64,000 bases of DNA from Priestia aryabhattai B8W22 (GTDB taxonomy: Bacteria; Bacillota; Bacilli; Bacillales; Bacillaceae_H), in NCBI RefSeq assembly GCF_000956595.1, contig NZ_JYOO01000007.1, positions 109,682 through 173,681 on the forward strand, read 5' to 3'. The translations under genes were made by a program, and so were the position numbers. A model generated the notes under the pieces. It searched no databases. It saw nothing but the letters and a program-made list of their open reading frames with translations, and was not told the DNA's origin. This document shows positions 44,726 through 53,681 of the stretch, one piece after another; the first letter of the stretch is position 1; each line of letters begins with the position of its first letter.

Positions 44726-46165
44726 TTATTGACTAGCTAGCTTTAAAGCCGTTTGAAGCTGACGATCTTCATCTTTGGATTTGATTTTTTCTAATAGTTT
44801 TGTTTGTAAAAGCGCTGCTGTATCTTCATCAATTTCACCTGTGGCTTTTTGCTTATTGGCTTTTTGGAATGCTGTTACAGCTGTTTCTGTCTCTTTACTA
44901 AAATATCCGTCTGTACGTCCAGGTTCAAACCCAAGACCTTTTAGCATCACTTGAGCATTTTTCACTTGGTCACCTGTCATATCACGTGTTAATGGCTTTT
45001 TATCAACTTGAATTGGATTTGCATAATAATAATCCGGCTGCTTGACTTCTACTGTTGGTTTTATACCTTTTTCGTTAATCCAGTTTCCATCAGGCGTTAG
45101 CCATTTATAGAACGTTAATTTTAAATTACTGCCGTCTTCCATTGGAACAGCTTGTTGAACCGTTCCTTTCCCATAGGATTTTTCACCGACTAGCTTGTAT
45201 CCTCCTGCTTCTTTTAAAGCCCCGGCAAGAATTTCAGAAGCAGATGCACTTCCTCCATCAATCAAGGCCACAATTGGATAATCCTTTTGCTTTTTCATTG
45301 AAGAAACCACTTTTTGACGTTCACCGTTACGATCTTCAATTTGGATATATGGCTTTTTATTCGTTACTAATTTATCGAGCATTTTTTCAACGCTCGTTAA
45401 ATAGCCACCAGGATTTCCACGAACGTCTAGAACTAAGCCATCAATATTTTTATTTTCAAGTTTTTTCAACTGTTTCGTAAATTCGTCTCCCGTTGACTCA
45501 GAGAATGACGTAATTTCCATGTAGCCAATTTTTTTATTGTTTACATTTTTAACAGAAGAATAGACGGTTTCAATTGGAATCTCATCTCTTACAACTTTTA
45601 CTTTCATCGTTTCTTTCACGCCTGGTCGTTGAACATCCAATGTCACGGTAGAGCCTTTTTTACCGCGAATTTTTAATACCGCTTCATTCAATTCAAGACC
45701 CGCAATACTTTTACCATCGATCTTTAAAATCTGATCATTTGGTTTTAATCCTGCTTTTTCCGCAGGAGATTGTTTAAACGGAGCTACGATTGTTACCTTT
45801 CCATCTACCATGCTTACTTCAGCGCCAATTCCCTCAAACGATGAGTCAAGAGACTGCGTGAATTGCTGTGCTGTTTTCTTATCCATGTAAGATGAGTGAG
45901 GGTCTCCTAAGGTTTGTACCATTCCTTGGATTGCGCCATCTAATAATTTTTTGTCATCTACATCTTTGTAATATTTTGAAGATATCAGTTCATAAGCTTG
46001 CTTGATTTTGTCTAGCTCTTCCTTTTCCACTTTACTATCATTTGAAGAAGTTGTAAGCGGGGTACTGACCGTTCCAGCATTTGCATACTGAATGCCAAAA
46101 TATGTACCTGCTGCTCCAACAACTAAGGAGAGTGCCATTAATAGTGCAACGATTTTCCGATTCAA
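44726..46165 (-). CDS. ctpB: Carboxy-terminal processing protease CtpB (S41)
   Basis: Secreted serine protease that, in B. subtilis sporulation, cleaves SpoIVFA to release SigK activation. The 479-aa protein has an N-terminal membrane anchor (5-27), a PDZ domain (about 105-180) and an S41 protease core with Ser308 (GGSASASEI), Lys333 (SYGKGTVQ) and Gln337. A C-terminal peptidoglycan-binding domain (about 390-455) follows. It appears to start with TTG 10 nt after GAGGAGG; an ATG right after that site is in another frame. Neighbours are minJ downstream and an M23 peptidase upstream. Confidence 0.95.
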   Translation of the reverse strand: MNRKIVALLMALSLVVGAAGTYFGIQYANAGTVSTPLTTSSNDSKVEKEELDKIKQAYELISSKYYKDVDDKKLLDGAIQGMVQTLGDPHSSYMDKKTAQQFTQSLDSSFEGIGAEVSMVDGKVTIVAPFKQSPAEKAGLKPNDQILKIDGKSIAGLELNEAVLKIRGKKGSTVTLDVQRPGVKETMKVKVVRDEIPIETVYSSVKNVNNKKIGYMEITSFSESTGDEFTKQLKKLENKNIDGLVLDVRGNPGGYLTSVEKMLDKLVTNKKPYIQIEDRNGERQKVVSSMKKQKDYPIVALIDGGSASASEILAGALKEAGGYKLVGEKSYGKGTVQQAVPMEDGSNLKLTFYKWLTPDGNWINEKGIKPTVEVKQPDYYYANPIQVDKKPLTRDMTGDQVKNAQVMLKGLGFEPGRTDGYFSKETETAVTAFQKANKQKATGEIDEDTAALLQTKLLEKIKSKDEDRQLQTALKLASQ

Positions 46166-46261
46166 GTTCTTTCATCCTCCTCAACCTTAAGCCATCTCTT
46201 CTTATTATAATAGATACAATCAAAACTATGTAATAAAAAGGATGCATGTGTTATTTGTAGC

Positions 46262-46297
46262 AAAAGGCACCACACAAATCAAGTGCGATGCCTTTTT
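46262..46297 (-). terminator. Terminator after the M23 peptidase gene
   Basis: AAAAGGCA (46262-46269) pairs with TGCCTTTT (46289-46296) with an inner short CAC/GTG pairing. A moderate U-rich end on the minus strand follows. Confidence 0.65.
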
Positions 46298-46338
46298 GTT
46301 AAACTATATGTTGAGCTTGTACCACGTATGCTAGGAAC

Positions 46339-47547
46339 TTAAAATTTAATATAACTTTCGGGGTTTACAGCGGAACTTTTGCCTTTCCAATCGCCTTTAT
46401 GCAATTCAAAATGCAAGTGAGCACCAAACGAACGCCCTGTGTTCCCTATATAACCTAATTGTTGACCTTTATTGATAGATTGACCATTCGAAACGCTGTA
46501 GCTCTCTAAATGAGCATAAACTGTAACCCACGTCTGACCTTCTACATTGTGACGAATAAATACGGCATTACCAAAAGAAGAAGAATGGTATGCTCTAATT
46601 ACCTTTCCGCTTGCTGCGGCTACAACTGGCACACTTTCTCCTCGCTTTCCAATATCAATACCGTAATGTCCTCTTCCAAACGTTTCTCGATATCCAAAAT
46701 GAGACGTTACCGGGCCCTTTGCCGGCCTCATAAACGACCCGCTTGTAACAGGGGGGGCCTCTTCCCCTGATCCGGCTTCTTCAACTTCTTCCTGTTGAGC
46801 TTGCGCTGCATTTTTTTGATCAGCTAAAATAGAAGCTTGCTCTTCTAATCCAACAGCTTCTTCATTAAATTCTTTTTCCTGATCTTTGAGTGTTTGCATG
46901 AGCTGATTCTTTTCATCGACTTGCTTTTTCAGCTGCGAGCGAAGGTTTTTAAGCTCTTCAAGCGCTTGATTTACTTCCGTTAGCTTGTTTTGTACTTTTG
47001 TTTCTTTCTCTTCTTTTGCTTTTTTATCGGCTTCATGCTGCATTAACAAATCGCGGTCAGCCCCTACAATTGTCGAAACCGCACTCACCCTGCTAATAAA
47101 GTCTCCGAAGCTTTCAGAGCCTAGCAGTACATCTATGTAATCCACAGACCCGCCGTTTTCTTGTAAAGCACGAGCACGCTTTTTTAATAGCTCATTTCGT
47201 TTTTCAATTCGTTTTTTGACAACGCCAATTTCGTTTTTCAGCTTTTCGATGTCTTGCTTTGCTTTTTCTACTTCAGCTTCACGACTTCGGATGTCTGCAT
47301 TTGTTTGCCCGACTTCTGAATCCAAACGCGCAAGCTCAGCTTCTTCGTTTTTTTGCTTTTCTTGAACTTCTTTTAATTTCTCTTTATTTTCATTAATATT
47401 TTGGTTCACATCGTTACTTTTTTTCTCTAAATCACTGAGTTTAGTAGTGCTGGCACTTTCTGCATAAGCAATTTTTTCATTACCTATCCAAGCCGCACTT
47501 AGTCCAACTAAAACTGCTGCTGTCGTTACTAATGTCTTACGTGTCAT
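46339..47547 (-). CDS. Secreted M23 peptidase with coiled coil (EnvC/PcsB-like)
   Basis: A 402-aa exported protein: signal peptide (1-about 30, ending near AYA), a long coiled coil (about 33-240, heptads rich in Lys, Glu and Gln), a short linker, and a LytM/M23 metalloendopeptidase domain (about 275-402). Zinc-site motifs are GHYGIDIG and HLHFE (377-381), so the catalytic site looks complete, unlike inactive EnvC. The coiled coil plus the position just downstream of ftsEX resembles PcsB, whose hydrolase activity is gated by FtsEX. I infer it is the FtsEX partner. Confidence 0.9.
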   Translation of the reverse strand: MTRKTLVTTAAVLVGLSAAWIGNEKIAYAESASTTKLSDLEKKSNDVNQNINENKEKLKEVQEKQKNEEAELARLDSEVGQTNADIRSREAEVEKAKQDIEKLKNEIGVVKKRIEKRNELLKKRARALQENGGSVDYIDVLLGSESFGDFISRVSAVSTIVGADRDLLMQHEADKKAKEEKETKVQNKLTEVNQALEELKNLRSQLKKQVDEKNQLMQTLKDQEKEFNEEAVGLEEQASILADQKNAAQAQQEEVEEAGSGEEAPPVTSGSFMRPAKGPVTSHFGYRETFGRGHYGIDIGKRGESVPVVAAASGKVIRAYHSSSFGNAVFIRHNVEGQTWVTVYAHLESYSVSNGQSINKGQQLGYIGNTGRSFGAHLHFELHKGDWKGKSSAVNPESYIKF

Positions 47548-47643
47548 TTGTTTCTCCCCATTTGCACATATTTCCCCGTATAAAAAACGGGCATTAGCAA
47601 GACCCCCATTAGCACTTTTTTCTATTTTTATCTTTAATTACAC

Positions 47644-47683
47644 AACAACCTCACATCTGATAAACATCAAATGTGAGGTTGTT
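47644..47683 (-). other. Stem-loop without U tract between ftsX and the M23 gene
   Basis: AACAACCTCACAT (47644-47656) and ATGTGAGGTTGTT (47671-47683) form a perfect 13-bp stem with an inner TGAT/ATCA. It lies 28 bases past the ftsX stop with no U run on the minus strand. Probably a leaky terminator or mRNA-stability element setting relative expression. Confidence 0.55.
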
Positions 47684-47710
47684 ATAATCTATTATGTTAA
47701 AAATCTATTC

Positions 47711-48601
47711 TTATTTTCGCAAAAACTTACGAATGGATAATGTACTTCCCCACATTCCAATTAGACCGCCGATTACCAGTAACAATAGCGATACTTGAAG
47801 CACGAATGGAAAGGCAGGTAAAAGTTCAAAGAATCCATCAAATTTAGGTTGAACTTCATTATATAAAACGCTGTACATGCCGATAATAACAGCAATTGGC
47901 ACAATAGAACCAAGTACTCCTAAAAACAGACCTTCAATAAAGAACGGCCAGCGAATAAAGGAGTTTGTGGCTCCAACTAAGCGCATAATTTCGATCTCTT
48001 CACGGCGAGCTACAATCGTAATTTTAATCGTATTTGAAATTAGGAACATCGCTGTAAATAGAAGCCCTAAAATCAGTACTGCTCCGATATTACGAGCTAC
48101 TTTCAGCACTTTAAATAACTTTTCAACTTGATCTTGTCCGTATTGAACTTTTGCTGCATACGGATATTTCTCAATTTGTTTAGCTACTTTTGCGACATCA
48201 GTCGGCTCTTTTGTTTTAACAACAAATACATCATTTAATGGGTTTTGCTGTTCAAACGGTTCAAAAGCTTGTCCTTCATCACCCATACTATTAATTAAAT
48301 CTTTTAACTCTTTATCTTTAGAAGAAAACGTTACCGTATCAACTTGCTTAATTGCATCTAGCTTTTCTTTCATTGCTTTGCGATCATCTGCTGTCGCTGC
48401 AGCATCAACGTGAACACGAATTTCCACATCATTTTCAATCAATTTAGCAATATGATTTAAATTCATCATCAACATAAAAAACACGCCTACAAGCAAGAGC
48501 GTTACGGTAACCGCACTTGCAGATGCGAATGTCATCCAGCCGTTTCTTCCTAAACTTTTAGATCCTTCACGTAAGTGGCGACCGAATGTTCTAGCCTTCA
48601 T
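47711..48601 (-). CDS. ftsX: Cell division ABC transporter permease FtsX
   Basis: Membrane partner of FtsE that passes ATP-driven movement to extracellular peptidoglycan hydrolases. The protein is 296 aa from the ATG at 48601, equal to B. subtilis FtsX. It has one N-terminal transmembrane helix (about 25-47), an extracellular loop (about 50-165) and three C-terminal helices (170-295). It overlaps ftsE by 11 bases. In B. subtilis FtsEX controls CwlO and sporulation onset. Confidence 0.96.
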   Translation of the reverse strand: MKARTFGRHLREGSKSLGRNGWMTFASASAVTVTLLLVGVFFMLMMNLNHIAKLIENDVEIRVHVDAAATADDRKAMKEKLDAIKQVDTVTFSSKDKELKDLINSMGDEGQAFEPFEQQNPLNDVFVVKTKEPTDVAKVAKQIEKYPYAAKVQYGQDQVEKLFKVLKVARNIGAVLILGLLFTAMFLISNTIKITIVARREEIEIMRLVGATNSFIRWPFFIEGLFLGVLGSIVPIAVIIGMYSVLYNEVQPKFDGFFELLPAFPFVLQVSLLLLVIGGLIGMWGSTLSIRKFLRK

Positions 48602-49277
48602 ATCCGTATTCACCTCTTACTTCATCGCGCACAACATTCCCATTTTCAATCGCAATTACACGCTTTCTAATTGTATTTACAATTTCACGGTTATGCGTTG
48701 CCATTAAAATAGTCGTACCGCGTTTATTAATCTCCTCAAATATATCCATAATTTCCCAAGAAGTCTCCGGATCAAGATTTCCTGTCGGTTCGTCGGCGAT
48801 GACAACCTTAGGACTATTCACAATCGAACGCGCAATAGACACACGCTGCTGCTCTCCTCCAGATAGTTCATCGGGGAAAGAATCCATTTTACCCTTTAAC
48901 TTAACAAGCTCTAGCACTTCTAGCACTCGCTTTTTAATTTCTTCGGGACTTTGCTCAATTACTTCTAGTGCAAAAGCAATGTTTTCATAGACTGTTAATT
49001 TTGGAAGCAGCTTGAAATCTTGAAAGACTACACCAATATGACGTCTAAAGATAGGAACTTTGCTATCTTTTATTTTTGCTACATTTGCACCGTTTACAAT
49101 GATATTTCCTGAAGAAGGCTTTTCTTCACGATACATCATTTTAATAAAAGTGGATTTTCCTGCTCCACTTGGTCCTACGATATAAGCAAACTCACCTTGA
49201 TTAATCTTGATGCTAATGCCATTGATTGCTTTTACACCGTTCGGATACGTTTTATATACATTTTGCATTTCAATCAT
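48591..49277 (-). CDS. ftsE: Cell division ATP-binding protein FtsE
   Basis: Cytosolic ABC ATPase of the FtsEX complex. The 228-aa protein has Walker A GPSGAGKST (35-43), the Q loop, the ABC signature LSGGEQQRV (about 139-147) and Walker B VVIADEPTGNLDP. It is the first gene of the ftsE-ftsX-M23 run. No flanking permease other than ftsX is present, which confirms the assignment over lipoprotein-transport relatives. Confidence 0.97.
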   Translation of the reverse strand: MIEMQNVYKTYPNGVKAINGISIKINQGEFAYIVGPSGAGKSTFIKMMYREEKPSSGNIIVNGANVAKIKDSKVPIFRRHIGVVFQDFKLLPKLTVYENIAFALEVIEQSPEEIKKRVLEVLELVKLKGKMDSFPDELSGGEQQRVSIARSIVNSPKVVIADEPTGNLDPETSWEIMDIFEEINKRGTTILMATHNREIVNTIRKRVIAIENGNVVRDEVRGEYGYEG

Positions 49278-49617
49278 AAGTAATCACCTAATCAAGTGTG
49301 TTATTTTAATACTATGTAAAACTTGTCAAAATACGACAAAACTCTACAATTCAAACCAAAAATTCGACTCTTCTCACGCGCTTTCTCATTATAACATCAC
49401 TCTTCGTGAAAATAAGCCCCAAAAATATTACATTTTTATTTCAAATATGACATAAGTAGGATATTTTTAGTAAGGGATGAGAATTTATCCTTATTTTTAA
49501 TTTTGTTGTTTTTGACTGTTCATTTGCTTCTTATGAATAGCGTTAGGCAGAGCACATTCATGTCTACTTTTGTACAAACAAGGTATGATAAATAAGAAAA
49601 AGATGAGGAGAGATAAC
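49278..49617. other. Divergent intergenic region, ftsE and oxidoreductase
   Basis: This 340-base AT-rich gap separates divergent ftsE and the plus-strand oxidoreductase. A TATGAT (49584-49589) is a possible -10 for the plus-strand gene but lacks a good -35. No repeat or RNA gene is visible. Confidence 0.35.
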
Positions 49618-50154
49618 ATGATCACTATTTATGGAAGTTCACGGGAAAACGGAAATACGGAAGAATTGGCTAAAGCAGTCTTAAAAGATATCAATACGGA
49701 AGAAGTTTACTTACGTCAGCATACCATTCACCCTATTACTGATATGCGTCACGATGAACATGGGTTTACTAATCAACAAGATGATTATTATGACATAGCG
49801 GAGAAAATGGCAGCACACGATACTATTTTATTTGTTACACCTCTCTACTGGTACGCTATGAGCGGATTGATGAAGAACTTTGTGGATCGTTGGTCTGAAA
49901 GCCTTAGAGATTCAACCATTAATTTTAAAGAACAAATGAAAAATAAGCGCGTTTATGTATTAGTAGTCGGAGGCACAGGCGCATCTGTAAAGGCCCTTCC
50001 TCTTATTATGCAATTTCAATATATTGTCGATTTTATCGGTTCTTCCTTTAGCGGGTACATTATTGGAGAAGCAAATGCACCTGGAGACATTGTTAAAGAT
50101 GTCAAAGCCCAACAGCAAGCCATTGTCTTAAACGAAGAATTAAAGCAGCTTTAA
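49618..50154 (+). CDS. NADPH-dependent FMN reductase / flavodoxin-like oxidoreductase
   Basis: A 178-aa flavodoxin-fold protein. The FMN phosphate loop is IYGSSRENGNTEEL (4-17), and TPLYWYAMSGLMKNFVDRW is the typical dimer/FMN segment. This matches the NAD(P)H oxidoreductase group that includes B. subtilis YwqN. The start at 49618 follows GAGGAG; the open frame extends further upstream without a ribosome site. It is a lone plus-strand gene ending at a palindromic terminator. Substrate unknown. Confidence 0.88.
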   Translation: MITIYGSSRENGNTEELAKAVLKDINTEEVYLRQHTIHPITDMRHDEHGFTNQQDDYYDIAEKMAAHDTILFVTPLYWYAMSGLMKNFVDRWSESLRDSTINFKEQMKNKRVYVLVVGGTGASVKALPLIMQFQYIVDFIGSSFSGYIIGEANAPGDIVKDVKAQQQAIVLNEELKQL

Positions 50155-50157
50155 CAC

Positions 50158-50187
50158 AAAAATAAGACGGATATCCGTCTTATTTTT
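50158..50187. terminator. Bidirectional terminator, fully palindromic
   Basis: All 30 bases are a perfect palindrome: AAAAATAAGACGGAT followed by its complement. It serves the convergent oxidoreductase and cytochrome genes; the end of the cytochrome coding region lies inside it. Confidence 0.88.
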
Positions 50188-50497
50188 TCTTTGCCAGCCA
50201 AGCAGCAACTTTTTTTGCATCTTCTTCATTAATCAGTCCTTTTGGCATACCGCCTTGACCATTATTAATAATGTTTTCAATTTCAGCTTCCGAGTGCTTG
50301 CTGCCTACATGCTGCAGGCTTGGTCCATTGGCTCCTCCTAAATCTACTCCGTGACAGCCCGTACAGTTTTTCTTCACAATATCTTCTGCACTCGCTGAAG
50401 ATTCACCAGCAGATTCATTTTTAGAGCTGCCTCCTCCTCCGCATGCGGACAATACAAGCGCTAGACCGATTGTTAACGTCAGTAATACTTTTTTCAA
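50180..50497 (-). CDS. cccB: Membrane-anchored cytochrome c551
   Basis: Lipid-anchored c-type cytochrome that carries electrons toward cytochrome oxidase on the outer membrane face. The protein is 105 aa from a TTG at 50497 after GGGGGAG. It has a lipobox LVLSAC, a Gly/Ser linker, one heme site CTGCH and a distal Met in QGGMPKG. It resembles B. subtilis CccB, which also sits near ftsE. Lipid modification would be by Lgt (30856). Confidence 0.92.
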   Translation of the reverse strand: MKKVLLTLTIGLALVLSACGGGGSSKNESAGESSASAEDIVKKNCTGCHGVDLGGANGPSLQHVGSKHSEAEIENIINNGQGGMPKGLINEEDAKKVAAWLAKKK

Positions 50498-50621
50498 GCC
50501 TTCTCCCCCTTGCTGTAGAGTTTTCACTCTATTATAACCTACTCCAGAATGTTTAAAACACTCTGTTTACAAGGACTTTGTTTCAATTTCATGAATTCTC
50601 TCATCACATTTATGTATACGA

Positions 50622-51341
50622 TTAAGCAATTAATTCGTTTCCTAAACGTTTTTTGTATACTACGCGCGAAATTGTCACACTGAGTTCATATAAAAGAAGC
50701 AGCGGAACAATGACTAAAATATCCGAAATAAAATCAGGAGGAGTAATAAGTACGGATATCACAATTAAAGCAAAATAAGATAGCTTCCTTGCTTTAGCTA
50801 ACCTCAATGGATTTAGAACCCCTAAACGCGTTAAAAATAAGACAACTAAAGGCATTTCAAATAAAAAACCAAATGGTAAACACAGATTAAGCATAAAACG
50901 AAAATAATGCTCAGCCGTAAACATCAGTGAAAACTGATCATTCGACAGGCCTGTTAAAAACGCTAAAACCATTGGAAACAGAACAAAATAACCGAACCCC
51001 AATCCGCTTACAAACAAGAGAAAAAAGAATGGAATGAAGGTAATCATAACCTTGTATTCTTCCTTTTTTAACCCCGGTGAAACAAACCGAAATACTTGAT
51101 AAGCAGCTACCGGAAGCGTAAAAGCAAGCGCAAAGACAAATGCAATCACCATATAAATCCATACAATTTCACTTGGTCCAAGTACAGCAAGCTTGCCTTC
51201 CAAATCTTTCACCAGCCACTGATAAATGTCTTGTACAAATACAAAACTAAAAATAAGTAATACTACAAACGCACAAAGTGTTTTTATAATACGAATTCGC
51301 AATTCTTCAAGGTGCTCCATCAAACTCATTTCCCCCATCAT
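50622..51341 (-). CDS. tatC: Twin-arginine translocase subunit TatC
   Basis: Receptor subunit of the Tat pathway that binds twin-arginine signal peptides of folded proteins. The 239-aa protein has six transmembrane segments, the N-terminal MEHLEELRIRI motif that contacts the signal peptide, and FVSPGLKKEE in the first cytosolic loop. It is downstream of phoD and tatA; in B. subtilis the equivalent TatAd-TatCd pair is dedicated to PhoD. The only Tat substrate visible here is PhoD. Confidence 0.97.
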   Translation of the reverse strand: MMGEMSLMEHLEELRIRIIKTLCAFVVLLIFSFVFVQDIYQWLVKDLEGKLAVLGPSEIVWIYMVIAFVFALAFTLPVAAYQVFRFVSPGLKKEEYKVMITFIPFFFLLFVSGLGFGYFVLFPMVLAFLTGLSNDQFSLMFTAEHYFRFMLNLCLPFGFLFEMPLVVLFLTRLGVLNPLRLAKARKLSYFALIVISVLITPPDFISDILVIVPLLLLYELSVTISRVVYKKRLGNELIA

Positions 51342-51363
51342 ATTCCTCTCCTTTCCGACAAGT

Positions 51364-51393
51364 AGAAATAGACGAGTTTCCTCGTCTATTTCT
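51364..51393 (-). other. Intercistronic stem-loop between tatA and tatC
   Basis: Arms 51364-51376 and 51381-51393 form a perfect 13-bp stem with loop TTTC, just after the tatA stop. The minus strand lacks a real U run after it, so it could protect or partly terminate the tatA message. Confidence 0.6.
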
Positions 51394-51397
51394 TTAC

Positions 51398-51616
51398 TTA
51401 CAATGTCGATTCATTCTCTTTTTGTTCAGAAACGGTTGCTGCCTGCTTTTCTTTGATACTTTCATCATCTGATACAAGCCCTTTTGCAGCTCCTTTAAAT
51501 TCAGTTAGTGTTCTCCCAAACGCTCGTCCAACTTCCGGCAGCTTAGACGGCCCAAAAATAATTAACGCAATGACCAAAATAATAACTAAACCAGGAATTC
51601 CAATATTAGAAAACAT
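51398..51616 (-). CDS. tatA: Twin-arginine translocase subunit TatA
   Basis: Pore-forming Tat subunit that oligomerises on demand. The 72-aa protein has one N-terminal transmembrane helix (4-20), the [14 protein letters not shown] hinge and amphipathic helix (about 21-45), and an acidic tail. It lies between phoD (26 bases upstream) and tatC, matching the B. subtilis phoD-tatAd-tatCd order. Confidence 0.96.
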   Translation of the reverse strand: MFSNIGIPGLVIILVIALIIFGPSKLPEVGRAFGRTLTEFKGAAKGLVSDDESIKEKQAATVSEQKENESTL

Positions 51617-51642
51617 ACTTGACCTCCTTTCCCTTACTCAGT

Positions 51643-53403
51643 TTACTGCCGTACTTTTTCTTTCTTTTTCAACTCTTGTTTTTCATGTGCTTTCCCGTGT
51701 GCCCGCATACGATCTTCCTCTACTTCCTTAGAAATCTTTAGCCCGCGCGGCACGTTATTCACTTCAACTTCCGTCATACCTTTTCCATCTTTTTTATATT
51801 GAAAGGAAGCTCGAGTTGAAATTTCCGCACCAGGTTCTGTTACAAAAGGCACAACGCGATAATCGGCTTGCCATATATCAGGAGTTACCGTACACCTTAC
51901 ATATCCTCTATAATCATTAAAGAATGTGAGGTGTGGATTTTGACTTAAAATTTTATCCGTATCAGCTCGTTTATCTGCCCCGTTCCCTCCGGAAGTGATG
52001 GAGGTGCCCACGAACTCTGCACCAATAATTTTTGAATTAAGATTGGAGAAATCCGTGTGTAAATTAGAAGCCCAGTTAGCGTGCACATCTCCAGTTAGTA
52101 CAATGACGTTGTCCAACTTTTTCTTTTCAATAAAATCAATAACACGCTGACGATTCGCCGTATACCCATCCCATGCATCCATGCTGTATGTAGGCTTAGC
52201 CGCCGTTCCAAATTTTCTGGGAGCAAAGAAAATTTGTTGAGCTAGTACGTTCCAGTGACACGCTGATTTTTCAAGATTAGTAAAAAGCCATTTTTCTTGT
52301 TCAATCCCTAATAGCGTACGTTTAGGATCAAGAGATTCTGGCGTTTGCGGCTTTGTTCCGTCTCCGTTTGCCTGATCGTCTCTGTATTGACGCGTATCCA
52401 ACACTTGAAAGGAAGCTAGTTTCCCATATGAAAAGTCACGATACAATCTCATATCCGTTCCGTGAGGCAAGGATGTTTGACGCAAAGGCATATGTTCGTA
52501 ATAAGCTTGATAAGCTGCCGCGCGGCGTTGAATAAATGCTTCTACTGATTGGCCTTTTTCAGGAATTACATTTGCATAATTGTTTTCTACTTCATGATCA
52601 TCCCACGTCACAATCCACGGAAAGGCAGCATGAGCAGACTTCAAATTGGCATCTGACCTGTACTGAGCATGCCTGTTTCGATAGTCTTGAAGCGTTTGAA
52701 TTTCTGCGCTGCTGTGAGTACGAACATTTCCGCTTGCAGCCACATACTCGTTTGGTCCATATTCATAGATGTAATCGCCCAAATGAACCACAAAATCCAA
52801 TTGTTCTTTAACCATGTGTTCATAAGCTGTAAAGTAACCATGTTCATACTGTTGACACGAAGCGAATGCAAACGTCATGCTGGCTATTTCTGCATTTGCT
52901 GAAGGAAGTGTTTTTGTTTTTCCAACCGGGCTTAACTCATGACCGCTTTTAAATCGATAATAATAAATACGGCCTGGCTTTAATCCTTTTACATCAACGT
53001 GAACAGAGTGAGCAAGTTCAGGTCTAGCTATTTCTGTTCCTCGTTTGACAATTCGATGAAAGTCTTCATCTTCGGCAAGCTCCCATTTTACTGGAACGGG
53101 TTGATTAGGCATTCTCCCGCCATTCAATGGGTCTGGTGCTAATCTTGTCCAAAGAACAATACTGTCTGCTAAAGGATCTCCCGATGCGACGCCTAAAGTG
53201 AACGGGTAACTTGAAAATTTAGGCGCTGCCGCTGAAACTTCTACTGCATTTAAACCGATAGACTGAGCAATTGTTAAGCCAAGTGATACTCCTGCTACTT
53301 TTCCAGCTCCTTGTAAAAAACGCCTTCTATCAAACCCTTTACTCGAAGAAAAACTGTTCTGTTTTACTTGCTCTATTAATTCGTGTAACGATTTATTTGC
53401 CAC
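51643..53403 (-). CDS. phoD: Alkaline phosphatase / phosphodiesterase PhoD
   Basis: Secreted calcium- and iron-dependent phosphodiesterase/phosphatase induced by phosphate starvation. The 586-aa protein has a long Tat signal (DRRRFLQGAG, Arg26-28, hydrophobic stretch and AxA-type end near 56-58). Conserved PhoD metal motifs include FAFASCQQYEHG, HLGDYIYEYG, WDDHEVENNY and LTGDVHANW. A GTG start follows GGAAGGGG. The upstream region has PhoP-box-like repeats. The tatA and tatC genes that follow would export it. Confidence 0.97.
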   Translation of the reverse strand: MANKSLHELIEQVKQNSFSSSKGFDRRRFLQGAGKVAGVSLGLTIAQSIGLNAVEVSAAAPKFSSYPFTLGVASGDPLADSIVLWTRLAPDPLNGGRMPNQPVPVKWELAEDEDFHRIVKRGTEIARPELAHSVHVDVKGLKPGRIYYYRFKSGHELSPVGKTKTLPSANAEIASMTFAFASCQQYEHGYFTAYEHMVKEQLDFVVHLGDYIYEYGPNEYVAASGNVRTHSSAEIQTLQDYRNRHAQYRSDANLKSAHAAFPWIVTWDDHEVENNYANVIPEKGQSVEAFIQRRAAAYQAYYEHMPLRQTSLPHGTDMRLYRDFSYGKLASFQVLDTRQYRDDQANGDGTKPQTPESLDPKRTLLGIEQEKWLFTNLEKSACHWNVLAQQIFFAPRKFGTAAKPTYSMDAWDGYTANRQRVIDFIEKKKLDNVIVLTGDVHANWASNLHTDFSNLNSKIIGAEFVGTSITSGGNGADKRADTDKILSQNPHLTFFNDYRGYVRCTVTPDIWQADYRVVPFVTEPGAEISTRASFQYKKDGKGMTEVEVNNVPRGLKISKEVEEDRMRAHGKAHEKQELKKKEKVRQ

Positions 53404-53435
53404 TGCACATGCCCCTTCCTCTTGATTTAACTCAA

Positions 53436-53477
53436 ATTATAAAAGCTGTTTGTAAAAGAGGTATAAAGGATTGTAAA
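53436..53477 (-). promoter_or_regulatory. phoD promoter with PhoP-box-like repeats
   Basis: On the minus strand three hexamers resembling TTWACA lie at 53477-53472 (TTTACA), 53466-53461 (TTATAC) and 53456-53451 (TTTACA), spaced by about one helical turn. A perfect TATAAT follows at 53441-53436. This is the arrangement of PhoP-activated Bacillus promoters. Confidence 0.7.
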
Positions 53478-53644
53478 GAAGCATTTACCATAAAATAGGT
53501 ATTTTAAACCATTTTATTTCATTGACAAAATAAGCGAACAGACGACAGCAACCTTTAAATTTCTGCATTTTCTTAATTTTCTATCTACAAATAGTTCTTT
53601 ACGCTCGTTTTTCTTCATTCAAATTTTACAAAGTCCTAACAACT

Positions 53645-53679
53645 AAAAAAAGGCAGCATACCGAGGTATACTGCCTTTT
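53645..53679 (-). terminator. prfB terminator
   Basis: AAAAGGCAGCATACC and GGTATACTGCCTTTT form a 15-position stem with one mismatch, three bases past the prfB stop. A/U tracts flank it. Confidence 0.85.
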
Positions 53680-53681
53680 GA

